A DNA stretch of 64,000 nt from positions 310,001 to 374,000 of the forward strand of contig NZ_MEJG01000003.1 of assembly GCF_002592045.1 (NCBI RefSeq), in the 5' to 3' direction. Origin of the DNA: Parasaccharibacter apium. GTDB taxonomy: Bacteria > Pseudomonadota > Alphaproteobacteria > Acetobacterales > Acetobacteraceae. Below are positions 53,845 to 63,464 of the stretch, one piece after another. How positions within the stretch are numbered: the stretch's first letter is position 1; each line of letters opens with the position of its first letter. Below the pieces are notes generated by a model that ran no database searches, was not told the DNA's origin, and saw only the letters and a program-made list of their open reading frames with translations. The position numbers were made by a program, and so were the translations under genes.

Positions 53845-54891
53845 TTAAAGCAGCTTCTCCGCTTTAAGATATTCCACCGCTTGGCGGATGCGATGGCCGT
53901 AGAGATGCTCCTTCATTGTGCGCTCCTGCGCCTTTTTAGCCATCTCAAAACGCAATCCATCATCACGCAAATACCGGCTTATAATTTGCTCAAAATCATC
54001 CCGGTTGGAGAAAACGGGAATCTCATCTGCCTCATAATAGCGGCGTAATTCGTAAGTCTCCTCATGAAAGACTTGAAAGGCCCCTGCCGCTGCGGCCTCA
54101 AAGGTCCGCGGCCCCGGTGTGGAAGGAGCAATAGCAAAGCGTTTATTCTCAAAATGTAGAGACCGCCCTAAATTTAACACAAGGCGGGAGCGGCTATAAA
54201 GTTCGATCAGCTGTTGCTTCTCAATCCGCGCATCAGAAAAGCCAATCCCCATCTCACCCCAGCCTGGCCCGATGATACGGATATTAAGCTGTTGCAGCAG
54301 GGGCATTAAATTCCGCACCACCTCTTTGCGTGAGCTAAACGCCACACCGCAGAACAGCACATCAATCGTCTTTTCCGTATTTCGCTCCAGCGGGACATAA
54401 TGCAACTTAGGGCACGCCCCTAAAGGCAAGTGAAAGACCCTATCACGCTGATAGAAATTATGCCCCCAACGGTCGCAGGAAAAGATCACATCAAAATCAT
54501 ACCCGATTTGATAATGTGCGTCTTGCTCATACGGGTCCTCTGTCGCCCAAAAGGTCGTCACAGCGCCAATCTGCCGCGCCTCCCGTGCAATCTCCCCATA
54601 ATAGGTACTCTCCGGTAGGTAAGAGCCCATTGCAAAAACCAAAGCTGGCTTTAACGTCCTAATAGCCGAGGCTGCCGTCATGACATGAGCGGCGATCACA
54701 TTGCCCTTACCAAAGCAATCCTCCAGCCCATCCATAATGGTTGCTCGTACCTGAGCATTCGCATGGCTCTCATACCGCCCACCACTACAGAGCAAAACCT
54801 TTTGCGTCTGTTTTTCACCACGGCTAGAGGTCTGAGTAACCTTCCCTGCGGTCCGCTTCTTCCCTGCGCTCATTCTCGTTCCCATTTTCAC
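53845..54891 (-). CDS. CgeB-like glycosyltransferase
   Basis: The 348-residue product matches the CgeB/spore-maturation-like family (GT-B fold). Key blocks are VLLCSGGRYESHANAQVRA, LVFAMGSYLPESTYYGEIA, TTFWATEDPYEQ, DVIFSCDRWGHNFYQRDRV, IDVLFCGVAFSSRKEVVR and the ending PGPRTFEAAAAGAFQVF, YELRRYYEADEIPVF. It lacks a membrane span and is probably cytoplasmic. The start has AAAGGGA nine bases upstream. It is the last gene of the three-gene cluster, 25 bases after the 1006-residue protein. A CgeB-like segment is also the first part of the 1127-residue protein, so the two are related. Confidence 0.85.
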   Translation of the reverse strand: MKMGTRMSAGKKRTAGKVTQTSSRGEKQTQKVLLCSGGRYESHANAQVRATIMDGLEDCFGKGNVIAAHVMTAASAIRTLKPALVFAMGSYLPESTYYGEIAREARQIGAVTTFWATEDPYEQDAHYQIGYDFDVIFSCDRWGHNFYQRDRVFHLPLGACPKLHYVPLERNTEKTIDVLFCGVAFSSRKEVVRNLMPLLQQLNIRIIGPGWGEMGIGFSDARIEKQQLIELYSRSRLVLNLGRSLHFENKRFAIAPSTPGPRTFEAAAAGAFQVFHEETYELRRYYEADEIPVFSNRDDFEQIISRYLRDDGLRFEMAKKAQERTMKEHLYGHRIRQAVEYLKAEKLL

Positions 54892-54916
54892 AATCCCTTT
54901 ACATTATTTAGTTGAA

Positions 54917-57900
54917 TTAATTGAGAGATGCTTTCACGATTTGTTGTAACGCCTGCCGAAAATGCTCCGGGTCCGTATCTTTCTGGACCGCCTTCAAAGC
55001 GGATTGGCGAAGCCGCTGCCATAAAGCCTCATCATTATACAATCGCTCCACCTCCGCAGCGAAAGCGCGCGGATCCTCCGCCGGCGCGCTTAAGAGAGTA
55101 TCTCCGGCGTCCCAACCGACCTCTTCCCGCAATATCTCTGTAACGACCATAGGTACCCCCCGCGCAGCAGCTTCTTGCACCTTAAAAGGCAGTCCCCCTG
55201 CAAAACGCGTGGGCGCCACAAAAACCCGGTAACGGTCAAAAAGAGTGGCTAAATCATCCACCGCTCCCAAGATCTCTACCCGGTGATGTTGTCCCAAAGC
55301 CGTCATGTCCACAGAGGGATGTACATAGCCCGCAATATGCAAGCACACATCATCTGGCAACGCATTGAGATAAGGCAAAACCTCCTCCACAAACCACATC
55401 ATGCTGTCATAATTGGGCGATTGCACATTATGGAACGCCCCAAGGAAGAGGATATCCCGCCGCTCCGCATAAGGCCGCGGCGTGGGGGCTGGCACCATAC
55501 TATGACCCAACACCATAACATTGGCATAACCTGCGCGTTGGATCAGCCTCGCATCATGCTCCGTTACGGCGATAATCTGCCGACAATAATGAGCGCTCTG
55601 CAATTCCTCAGCCAGAAGAGCGTCCAAAGCGTGCTCTTGCTCTTCAGCCGTACGTGTTGGTGCAGGCGTTCCATCAGGCAAAAGGCCCGTCACCGCTTGT
55701 TGCAATAAAGCCCGTGGAGCTGCAACAACCTCTGTATCCATCACCGAGCCACAATGCGTTAAAAACCGGCTCGCCTCATTCAGTACAGGTAACAAACGCG
55801 CCATGTTATGTGTCCGCCCGACCCAGAGTAAATCATAATACCCCGCACGCTCCTCTAAAAAAGCCGGCAAGGTGGACATATCTTGGTCAAAAGCTAACTC
55901 TACTTCCTCTGGGAAATCACGATAAAGTAAGAAAGCAGGCAGTTGCTCACGCATTACGGGAAAGACTGTTACGTGATAATCCAACGCTACTAAAGCACGC
56001 ACGATATCATTAGAGCGCACATAGCCTGAGCCCAACCCTCGTAAAGGGATTCGGTCCTCTATCAAAAGCACGCGCTGCCGCTCTGGCCTGCGCCGCTCCC
56101 GCCCTAACAGAGCATTACGAATATGCTGGGGCTGTTGATGACGTAAAAATTCTAAATGCTGTTGGGCAAAAACCTTCCAATGCCGTTGGATTAGTTTATG
56201 CGACCCACTCTGGCCGGAACTGCCAAACTCCAAATGTTCGACCATCGCCAATGGCTCATACACAATCCGCGCCCCAATTTTTTGGAGACGAACGCATAAA
56301 TCCGTATCCTCAAAATAAGCGGGCCAATAGCGCGTATCATACCCCCCCAAGCGACGTAGCAACCCCGTTTTAACCAGCAAAAACGCTGCCGAGCCATAAT
56401 CAACATCACGCGTAAAGCTAGCCTCTGGGATGTTCGGATCATCCTGTCTGCGATACCCATATGTCGCACCATCCCGCCAGATGATGGACCCAGCCTCTTG
56501 CAGCTGCATATTTGTCCGCACCAACCGTGCTGCTACAGCCCCCGTTGTCTCCGCACGATAAAGACGCCTCAGGGCATGGTGCAATGCCTCAGGGTATAAG
56601 CGAACGTCGTTATTAAGATATAAAACAGCTGGGGCCGTCACATGTGCTAGGGCCTCATTACAACCCAGCAAATACCCAATATTGACCTTGTGACGCAGGA
56701 TAATGGCCCCCTCCACAAGGTCCTCTAATCCTGTTGTTTCATCCCGAGAGCCAGAATCAACGAGGATTAACTCAATCGCGCCCTTATACCCCCCCCGCAA
56801 AGAGGCCAAAGCTTGAAGTGTAAGGTCTATCTGATCATGCACCACCATGATGACGCTAACATCTGGCACACCCCGCACGCGGAAATCCAACTTCTGACGC
56901 GCAAGAAAAGGAAGATATAAAGCTGCTTCATCACGAAAAAGCTGGCGCGTCTGATCCTCCACCAACGCAGGCTCATCTATCCCCGCCGCTGTAGCCTGAC
57001 CATTCTTCTCCGCCACAAACCGTGCAAATGGGCTATCAAAAACCCCGCCATCACAATCAAACCATACAAGCGGAAGTTGCTTATATCGCCTAAGGTCCAC
57101 CCCTTCGATAGGGCTACGCCCCTCATGCGCTCCAAACCGCACAAAATGCTCATAACCATTCCGCAACCCCTCTCCGCCTAGGGATGGCAGAATATCAGGC
57201 GATGTCTCACGGTAATAAGCCTCATCAAACCAAGGAGAGGGGTTAAAGGCCTCAGGCGTTGGGTTTGTTAAATAATGGTGCAGCGCATTACCATAATCCC
57301 CGGCCGCAATCGCCTCTTGCACCTGCGGATAAGTCTGCACGTACCAGGCAGGGTCAAAATACCATGAGGCTGGTGCTGCATCAGCAATATGGGCTGGTAA
57401 AACCAACCATGAGGCTAACAACCCCTCGGGGCCAAACCATTCCCCATAACGATGAGCCATAGCCCGTAGGAGACGGACATCACAAAACGGCCCCGCTACA
57501 AAACCGTGCTGCTCCCCGTAAGAAAGATAATGGTCATACCCGTTATAAAAGCCCCGCTGCGCTAAATAATGATCTGTCAGCGTAACATAACGACGACGAT
57601 AGGCGGCTTCATCAAACAACCAATGCGGAGCAAGATGCGTATAACCAACGTCACAATAATGGGCAAAACCAGACTTCCAACGCCGCTCTAACAAACCACG
57701 CCGGACCTCTGGATAAGCCTGCTTATACCAAATCTCATCAAAATACCGGTTGGGAGAATGACCACGATGACAACCCACCTCCTCATAAAAAAGGTAGGAA
57801 TCCTCATACCCATGCTGCACCATGAGCTCCGCTACATCAGGGTAACGGAGCTCATACCATTCACGCTCAAACCCCATCCAAAGAGGTCTATGTTCCTCAC

Positions 57901-57937
57901 GCGTCTTAGCATCTGGGACGGATAAAGCGGATGTCAT
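54917..57937 (-). CDS. Bifunctional glycosyltransferase: repeat module + GT2 + GT4
   Basis: This 1006-residue protein has three parts. Residues about 20-280 hold five degenerate ~45-residue repeats (WYELRYPDV, WYKQAYPEV, YDHYLSYGEQHGF, WYFDPAWYVQTYPQV, WFDEAYYRETSPD). Residues about 355-600 form a GT2 A-fold with VSVIMVVHDQIDLTLQALAS, LILVDSGSRDET and the metal site LNNDVRL. Residues about 620-1000 form a GT4-like B-fold (RVLLIEDRIPLRGLGSGYV, AVTEHDARLIQRAGYANVMV, GGLPFKVQEAAARGVPMVVTE with the E-x-E donor region). The end overlaps the next gene only by spacing; its start overlaps the upstream gene by four bases. Two transferase domains in one chain suggest it adds two sugars. Confidence 0.88.
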   Translation of the reverse strand: MTSALSVPDAKTREEHRPLWMGFEREWYELRYPDVAELMVQHGYEDSYLFYEEVGCHRGHSPNRYFDEIWYKQAYPEVRRGLLERRWKSGFAHYCDVGYTHLAPHWLFDEAAYRRRYVTLTDHYLAQRGFYNGYDHYLSYGEQHGFVAGPFCDVRLLRAMAHRYGEWFGPEGLLASWLVLPAHIADAAPASWYFDPAWYVQTYPQVQEAIAAGDYGNALHHYLTNPTPEAFNPSPWFDEAYYRETSPDILPSLGGEGLRNGYEHFVRFGAHEGRSPIEGVDLRRYKQLPLVWFDCDGGVFDSPFARFVAEKNGQATAAGIDEPALVEDQTRQLFRDEAALYLPFLARQKLDFRVRGVPDVSVIMVVHDQIDLTLQALASLRGGYKGAIELILVDSGSRDETTGLEDLVEGAIILRHKVNIGYLLGCNEALAHVTAPAVLYLNNDVRLYPEALHHALRRLYRAETTGAVAARLVRTNMQLQEAGSIIWRDGATYGYRRQDDPNIPEASFTRDVDYGSAAFLLVKTGLLRRLGGYDTRYWPAYFEDTDLCVRLQKIGARIVYEPLAMVEHLEFGSSGQSGSHKLIQRHWKVFAQQHLEFLRHQQPQHIRNALLGRERRRPERQRVLLIEDRIPLRGLGSGYVRSNDIVRALVALDYHVTVFPVMREQLPAFLLYRDFPEEVELAFDQDMSTLPAFLEERAGYYDLLWVGRTHNMARLLPVLNEASRFLTHCGSVMDTEVVAAPRALLQQAVTGLLPDGTPAPTRTAEEQEHALDALLAEELQSAHYCRQIIAVTEHDARLIQRAGYANVMVLGHSMVPAPTPRPYAERRDILFLGAFHNVQSPNYDSMMWFVEEVLPYLNALPDDVCLHIAGYVHPSVDMTALGQHHRVEILGAVDDLATLFDRYRVFVAPTRFAGGLPFKVQEAAARGVPMVVTEILREEVGWDAGDTLLSAPAEDPRAFAAEVERLYNDEALWQRLRQSALKAVQKDTDPEHFRQALQQIVKASLN

Positions 57938-60900
57938 AAGCTAGGCTGTTGGTCTGCTAATTCTGTCACCAACGCCCTGATACGCTCTGCCTGCTGAGCT
58001 GTCGGCTCTTTACGCTTTGCAGAATGGCAACGTCCCTCTTCCATCTGGACGCAAAGATCCGTCACCACCATCCCAAACACTTCGCCAATAATATTCACCA
58101 AAGCTAGCCGCCATATCCCTTTCATGGTGTTGATCTGCCCCTTCCAAGGGCGCAACACGCCCTCAAAGCCAGAACAAAGCGGGGCATCCCCATGCACGAC
58201 ACGCACATCATCCCGCGCGAAACGCTCCAAGGCGAAAAGGACCACCTTATCGCTCTCATCTCCGACCATCGCCGCATAGATTGTACCAGAGCGCCCTAGG
58301 CCATTAAGGAAGCTCCACCCCCGTAAAGCTAAGGCCCCTTGATCCTCCATATTTTGCGGAGTACCTGCCTCCTTCTTATCGCTTGAGCCAAGAACATCGA
58401 AACGGTCTAAGAAATAAAGCTGATCCCCACGTTCCTGCGCGAACAGACGCCCACGGGGGAAGCGCGCCAAAGGCACCCCGCGCAACACATTATCCCCATT
58501 TGTCACGCGGAAGAAATCCGCCAGAATAACGCTATTTTCTGGTTTGGCGGCGCGGATGCTCTGCACCTGGCCAGCCTTAACATCCATCCCATGCGATAAA
58601 AGCTGGAAGGCACCGCGTCCATTAATCACATTGATAATACCAATGCGATATGTCCCTTCGCACCATTTACCACGCAACGCCGCTTTTGCTGAGAAACCAG
58701 AACGACGCGGGACTTTATTACCAAAAAGCTCTGAAATATCTGTACGTATTTCACGCTCTGCTTTCATGAAGATGAGAGGGCTATTCTCTTTCTCATTAAT
58801 CAGAACAACATAGACCTGCCCTGAGGTACTGACATCCGGTAAGAAGAGCCAACCACGGAGATGGAACTCATCAGCAGGTTTAAATGTCCGCTCTGCCCCT
58901 TCAACAAGGACATGATGACAAATATCATCCAAATAACATTGCGCCCCCTGGATGGCGAACCAATCCGTTATATGCCCTGGCAAACTGACAGATAAATCCC
59001 GCACTAATGGAGGGTCAAAAATATGCCGCGGCGGGGCTTGATGCTTCCATGAGGAAATAGGCAGGAGATGAATCTGCCCTGCATCCAACATTAACTCCGA
59101 CACACCAAGCAAACGCTGGGGGGCAAGGTCATGATATAACTTTAATAGCTTAGCTGCGTAATCACCCTCATGCGTCCAAAGCTCAGGGCCGATTGCCTTC
59201 ATCATCCGCTCGCGAATCTCTTCTGAGGACCGCAGCAGCTCCAACCGTTCTAACGCAATATCAGGCCGGCTAATCGGCACTTTATAGCCATTCACCCCGT
59301 CAGTCACACGGTCATGCAACGCCCCAACATCTGTAACAATGGGCACAAGCCCATATTGCCATGCCTCAGAGAGGGAAATGCAATAAGTCTCCGGCCATAT
59401 GGATAAAAATAGAGCAACATCAGCTTGCTTCATGACGTCAATACTACCAACGTCATACCGCCCATGAACCGTCACATTGGGCCGTTGTAATCTCTCCAAT
59501 ACTGGCTGATAATCGGGGTGAATATGCCCTAAAATATGAAAGTGGAAATGCTCAGGATGGGCCGCTTCAATGAGAGCGAGAACCGTATCCGCCCCCTTTG
59601 TCCGCACAAAATTACCCACAATCGCCACACCAAGTGGTCGTTGCTCTAGCGGCGCATACCGATTGGGGATTACCGGTACCGTTACATCTGGGCTGGGAAT
59701 CCCATTAACTAGGCTGATCTTTTTATCAAGGACAGGATAAACCCGGTGCATGAAGTCACGTGAGTGCTTCGTCCCGAACATGATAGCATCAACATGGTGC
59801 AACATCCTGTCGATAAAGGCACGACGGGTCTGCTCGCCACCATACTCAACCCCCTCAGCGGATTTGAGCATCACATCCATGGCTAAAACCGAGTAAAACT
59901 CACCCTCGGCATAACGCATATCTTGATTCAACAAGTTATAGCGGGATGATACTAACCAAAAATCATGAGCAGAAAATAACACACCCGTGCCGTTTGCCTT
60001 AGCAATCAGCGGCAAAGATAATGCATGGTGGCCAAGATGCTGAAAATGTACAACATCAATATTATACTGGCTCAACACACTCGAGAAAGCTGTCTCCTCC
60101 TGTGCATCGCAAACAATATCCTGCCAATCCCGCTCGACAATATCAAAACGCTCTAGCTCGTGCCCATTAGCAGAGAGAAGGCGACAAAATGCCCCACGCC
60201 TTAGCCAGAAATAAAACTCAACCTCACGCCCAAGAGCCGCGCACAGCTCCCGCTGATAAACCTCGACCCCACCCCACACTTGCTCATGAATTGTGGAATG
60301 CGTACACATCAACACACGCAGGCGATTCCGCCGAGGGCTAGGCCGTACCTCCGTTGGAAGAGAACGTTTAAAATCCGCCTTCGTAATATCTTGAATTTTC
60401 TGTAGTCGATGTTCGTAAAGATGCTGTTTAAGGACAGTATTTTGTGCATTAATTGCAGAGCGTTTACGCAACGCAGCATTATTAAGAAGTCGCGCAATAT
60501 TTTCGACAACTTCATCATCATTATGTGCGAGGTGAACACCCTCTACAGTTTTAAAACAATTAATATCCATCCCCGACGCAACTTCAACCACTTGCGCCGT
60601 ACCCGCCAAGCCAAGCTCAAAATAACGTGGCCCTGGTGCTGTAGCTTGGCTGACATCACCGTGACTTGCATAGTCACGGAACATGGTCAGCGTCACAGCA
60701 CTCGCATTGGCAAAATCAATGAAGGCTTCATGGCTGACAGGCCGTTGCAACGCCAAGGCGGCTATATCATCAGGCAACGGAGGAAGAAACTCATTCCCAG
60801 GGCAGACGAGCTTTAGGCGCACATCAGGAAAACTGGCCAACACGCGCCGTAAGGTCCGCACGCGATTCGGCCACATCGTCCCTGCAAAAAACAAGTCATA

Positions 60901-61317
60901 ATCACAATCAGGCAAGGCACGTACTGTACGCTCATGCAGGCTTTGGCTCGCTGCTAACGGCAGATAATGCCCCTTACCTTGATACGCATCCACACAAGAG
61001 GGATCATTCGTAAAAATATAATCAAAAAGGGGGGCAGCTTGGGCGTTGAATTCCCTCATAAAAGGGTCCTCAAACGTCCATAAAATAACCGTCTTAAAAG
61101 CGGAGCGGACACGCCGAATCAACGCTTGGTTTAAGCGCTGTCCATCGATACATAAAAGCGTATCATGCTGACCAGAAGCCGCAACACCTGCGAGACTCAT
61201 ATTATCTGCGACAACGATATTCTCTTTTCCAAAGAGTGCTTCCGCCGCACGCTGGATGGCTAAGGTCAGATAAGCATTCGCGTTATGCGTATAATTAGTG
61301 TTGTAGATGATCGCCAT
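57934..61317 (-). CDS. Trimodular glycosyltransferase: CgeB-like + GT4 + repeated C-terminal module
   Basis: This 1127-residue protein starts the glycosyltransferase cluster. Residues about 1-320 are CgeB-like (VILWTFEDPFMREFNAQAAP, DLFFAGTMWPNRVRTLRRVL, GPRYFELGLAGTAQVVEV). Residues about 333-735 are a GT4 B-fold (EQVWGGVEVYQRELCAAL, VGNFVRTKGADTVLALIE and the PETYCISLSEAWQYGLVPIV E-x7-E motif). The last ~320 residues carry a ~100-residue module twice (about 815-915 and 993-1093), each with RGWxFL...SG.xY and a SGF...G...N core. I know no named domain for it. The start at 61317 is a clean ATG. The four-base overlap with the next gene shows coupling. Confidence 0.85.
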   Translation of the reverse strand: MAIIYNTNYTHNANAYLTLAIQRAAEALFGKENIVVADNMSLAGVAASGQHDTLLCIDGQRLNQALIRRVRSAFKTVILWTFEDPFMREFNAQAAPLFDYIFTNDPSCVDAYQGKGHYLPLAASQSLHERTVRALPDCDYDLFFAGTMWPNRVRTLRRVLASFPDVRLKLVCPGNEFLPPLPDDIAALALQRPVSHEAFIDFANASAVTLTMFRDYASHGDVSQATAPGPRYFELGLAGTAQVVEVASGMDINCFKTVEGVHLAHNDDEVVENIARLLNNAALRKRSAINAQNTVLKQHLYEHRLQKIQDITKADFKRSLPTEVRPSPRRNRLRVLMCTHSTIHEQVWGGVEVYQRELCAALGREVEFYFWLRRGAFCRLLSANGHELERFDIVERDWQDIVCDAQEETAFSSVLSQYNIDVVHFQHLGHHALSLPLIAKANGTGVLFSAHDFWLVSSRYNLLNQDMRYAEGEFYSVLAMDVMLKSAEGVEYGGEQTRRAFIDRMLHHVDAIMFGTKHSRDFMHRVYPVLDKKISLVNGIPSPDVTVPVIPNRYAPLEQRPLGVAIVGNFVRTKGADTVLALIEAAHPEHFHFHILGHIHPDYQPVLERLQRPNVTVHGRYDVGSIDVMKQADVALFLSIWPETYCISLSEAWQYGLVPIVTDVGALHDRVTDGVNGYKVPISRPDIALERLELLRSSEEIRERMMKAIGPELWTHEGDYAAKLLKLYHDLAPQRLLGVSELMLDAGQIHLLPISSWKHQAPPRHIFDPPLVRDLSVSLPGHITDWFAIQGAQCYLDDICHHVLVEGAERTFKPADEFHLRGWLFLPDVSTSGQVYVVLINEKENSPLIFMKAEREIRTDISELFGNKVPRRSGFSAKAALRGKWCEGTYRIGIINVINGRGAFQLLSHGMDVKAGQVQSIRAAKPENSVILADFFRVTNGDNVLRGVPLARFPRGRLFAQERGDQLYFLDRFDVLGSSDKKEAGTPQNMEDQGALALRGWSFLNGLGRSGTIYAAMVGDESDKVVLFALERFARDDVRVVHGDAPLCSGFEGVLRPWKGQINTMKGIWRLALVNIIGEVFGMVVTDLCVQMEEGRCHSAKRKEPTAQQAERIRALVTELADQQPSL

Positions 61318-61417
61318 TTATGACCTCAAGCCCCCAGAAGCCTATCGCACGATAGAGTAAACGCTACCTTAATATATTCTGAATGACGATTTATCACTCT
61401 TATCAAGGTGAAACAAT

Positions 61418-61449
61418 AAAAGGGTGACCAACAAATGGCCACCCCTTAT
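61418..61449 (-). terminator. Terminator after rpsA
   Basis: On the minus strand AAGGGGTGGCC and GGTCACCCTT arms enclose ATTTGTT, followed by TTTTATT. It is about 55 bases past the rpsA stop. Confidence 0.7.
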
Positions 61450-61504
61450 CTCTTCTGCATGAGGCAGTCGAAAAATCCACTGCCTCACCGCAGAATCAAG
61501 GCTC

Positions 61505-63214
61505 TCAGTCCTCTGAGCTACGACGACGGATAGCCGCACCCAGAATATCACCAAGAGAGGCCCCAGAGTCGGAAGAACCATACTCGTTGATAGCCTGCTT
61601 ATCTTCCTCAACCTCACGACCACGGATGGTCAGAGATAGCTTGCGGGAAGCGCGGTCCAAACCAACAACCTTGGCATCAACCTTCTCACCAACAGCAAAA
61701 CGCTCTGGGCGCTGCTCGCTCTTATCACGAGCCAGCTCGCCACGGCGGATGAAGCCTGTCAACACATCGTCAACCTTAACCTCAATCCCGTTGCTCTGCA
61801 CAGCAGTGACAATGCAGGTCACAACATCGCCTTTATTGATGCGCTCCAGCACATCGGCAGCAGGGTCTTCCTGAAGCTGTTTAATACCAAGAGAGATGCG
61901 CTCTTTCTCAGCATCAACGTCAAGAACCTTAGCCTGCACGACCTGGCCCTTTTCGTAACGCTTCATGACCTCTTCGCCGGACTCATCCCAAGAGAGGTCG
62001 GACATATGGACCATACCGTCAATATCGGCAGACAGACCAATGAACAGGCCGAACTCTGTGATGTTGCGGATCTCACCTTCGATGATGGAGCCAACCTTAT
62101 GCTCCTCAGCGAACTGCTCCCAAGGATTGCGCTGAACTTGCTTCAGCCCCAGAGAGATACGGCGTTTTGCGCTATCGACATCCAGCACCATGACCTCAAC
62201 CTCCTGAGAGGTAGCCACGATCTTGCCCGGATGGACGTTCTTCTTCGTCCAGGACATCTCAGAGACATGAACCAGACCTTCAACGCCCGGCTCCAGCTCA
62301 ACAAATGCACCGTAATCGGTGATGTTGGTCACGCGGCCTGTAAAGCGCGCATTGACAGGATATTTAACAGCCACATTCTCCCATGGGTCAGCTTCAAGCT
62401 GCTTCATCCCCAAGGAGATACGCTGTGTATCGGAGTTAAAGCGGATCACCTGCACGCGAACGGGCTGGCCAATCTGCAACGCTTCGGACGGATGATTAAT
62501 GCGCTTCCACGCAATATCTGTCACATGCAGCAGACCATCCACACCGCCAAGATCAACGAACGCACCGTAATCGGTGATGTTCTTGACCACGCCGTCGAGG
62601 ATCATCCCTTCCTTCAGGCCCTGAATCAATTCAGAACGCTGCTCAGCACGGGTCTCCTCCAACACAGCACGGCGGGAGACGACAATGTTACCACGCGCAC
62701 GATCCATCTTCAGAATCTGGAAAGGCTGCGGCTGGCCCATCAACGGCCCAACATCACGCACGGGGCGGATATCCACCTGGCTACCCGGTAGGAAGGCCAT
62801 CGCACCGCCTAAATCTACCGTGAAGCCCCCCTTCACGCGGCCATAAATCGTGCCATTAACGCGCTGATTGTGTGCAAAGGCACTCTCCAGAGCAGTCCAT
62901 GCCTCTTCACGACGGGCTTTCTCGCGGGACAGCACGATGGAACCATCGCGGTCCTCGTAGCGCTCGATAAACAGCTCGAACACATCACCAGGCTTAATGT
63001 CCGGTGTTGCGCCCGGCGGGCCAAACTCACGTAGAGCCACGCGGCCTTCGCTCTTAAGGCCGACATCAACAATCACGTGGTCATCTGTCAGGCGGACAAC
63101 GCGACCGCGGACAACAGTGCCATCAAACGCACTGTCAGTGCCCAATGTCTCTTCCAACAGGGCTGCAAAATCTTCTTTACCGTGTTCCGGTGTATTCTGA
63201 GTGGCAGAAGCCAT
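61505..63214 (-). CDS. rpsA: 30S ribosomal protein S1
   Basis: S1 binds mRNA at the 30S platform and helps unwind it. The 569 residues carry six S1 RNA-binding domains; recurring marks are YGRVKGGFTVDLGG, NITDYGAFVDLGGVDGLLH, NITDYGAFVELEPGVEGLVH and NITEFGLFIGLSADIDGMVH. The C-terminus is short and variable (IRRRSSED). I start at 63214 (MASATQNTPE) where AAATAC and a weak GGAA lie upstream; the 14 codons before it are not family-like. It follows cmk on the same strand, as in many proteobacteria. Confidence 0.96.
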   Translation of the reverse strand: MASATQNTPEHGKEDFAALLEETLGTDSAFDGTVVRGRVVRLTDDHVIVDVGLKSEGRVALREFGPPGATPDIKPGDVFELFIERYEDRDGSIVLSREKARREEAWTALESAFAHNQRVNGTIYGRVKGGFTVDLGGAMAFLPGSQVDIRPVRDVGPLMGQPQPFQILKMDRARGNIVVSRRAVLEETRAEQRSELIQGLKEGMILDGVVKNITDYGAFVDLGGVDGLLHVTDIAWKRINHPSEALQIGQPVRVQVIRFNSDTQRISLGMKQLEADPWENVAVKYPVNARFTGRVTNITDYGAFVELEPGVEGLVHVSEMSWTKKNVHPGKIVATSQEVEVMVLDVDSAKRRISLGLKQVQRNPWEQFAEEHKVGSIIEGEIRNITEFGLFIGLSADIDGMVHMSDLSWDESGEEVMKRYEKGQVVQAKVLDVDAEKERISLGIKQLQEDPAADVLERINKGDVVTCIVTAVQSNGIEVKVDDVLTGFIRRGELARDKSEQRPERFAVGEKVDAKVVGLDRASRKLSLTIRGREVEEDKQAINEYGSSDSGASLGDILGAAIRRRSSED

Positions 63215-63464
63215 GTATTTCCAGCATTCCAGAGTGTCGCAGCCTATGCCCGACACTCAGCTATGCGCTATTCCCCCGACTATCGAAGCCTCAAGAAACA
63301 ACGTCTCCTCCCAGCCCCACAACCCGGAGTGGAAGTCATCATCACAAAAAACACCCCACATCCACCTTCTCAGGGATATAAGGCCGTAACATTACGGGCT
63401 GTATAACGCTACGCTACCACCACAACACGCTTGGAGGGGGGACTGTCAATAACGAAGTGTGAAA

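Noticed and set aside
62006-62791. Plus-strand open frame of 261 codons inside rpsA
   Set aside because: Antisense to S1; the apparent repeats mirror the repeated S1 domains and do not form a separate gene.
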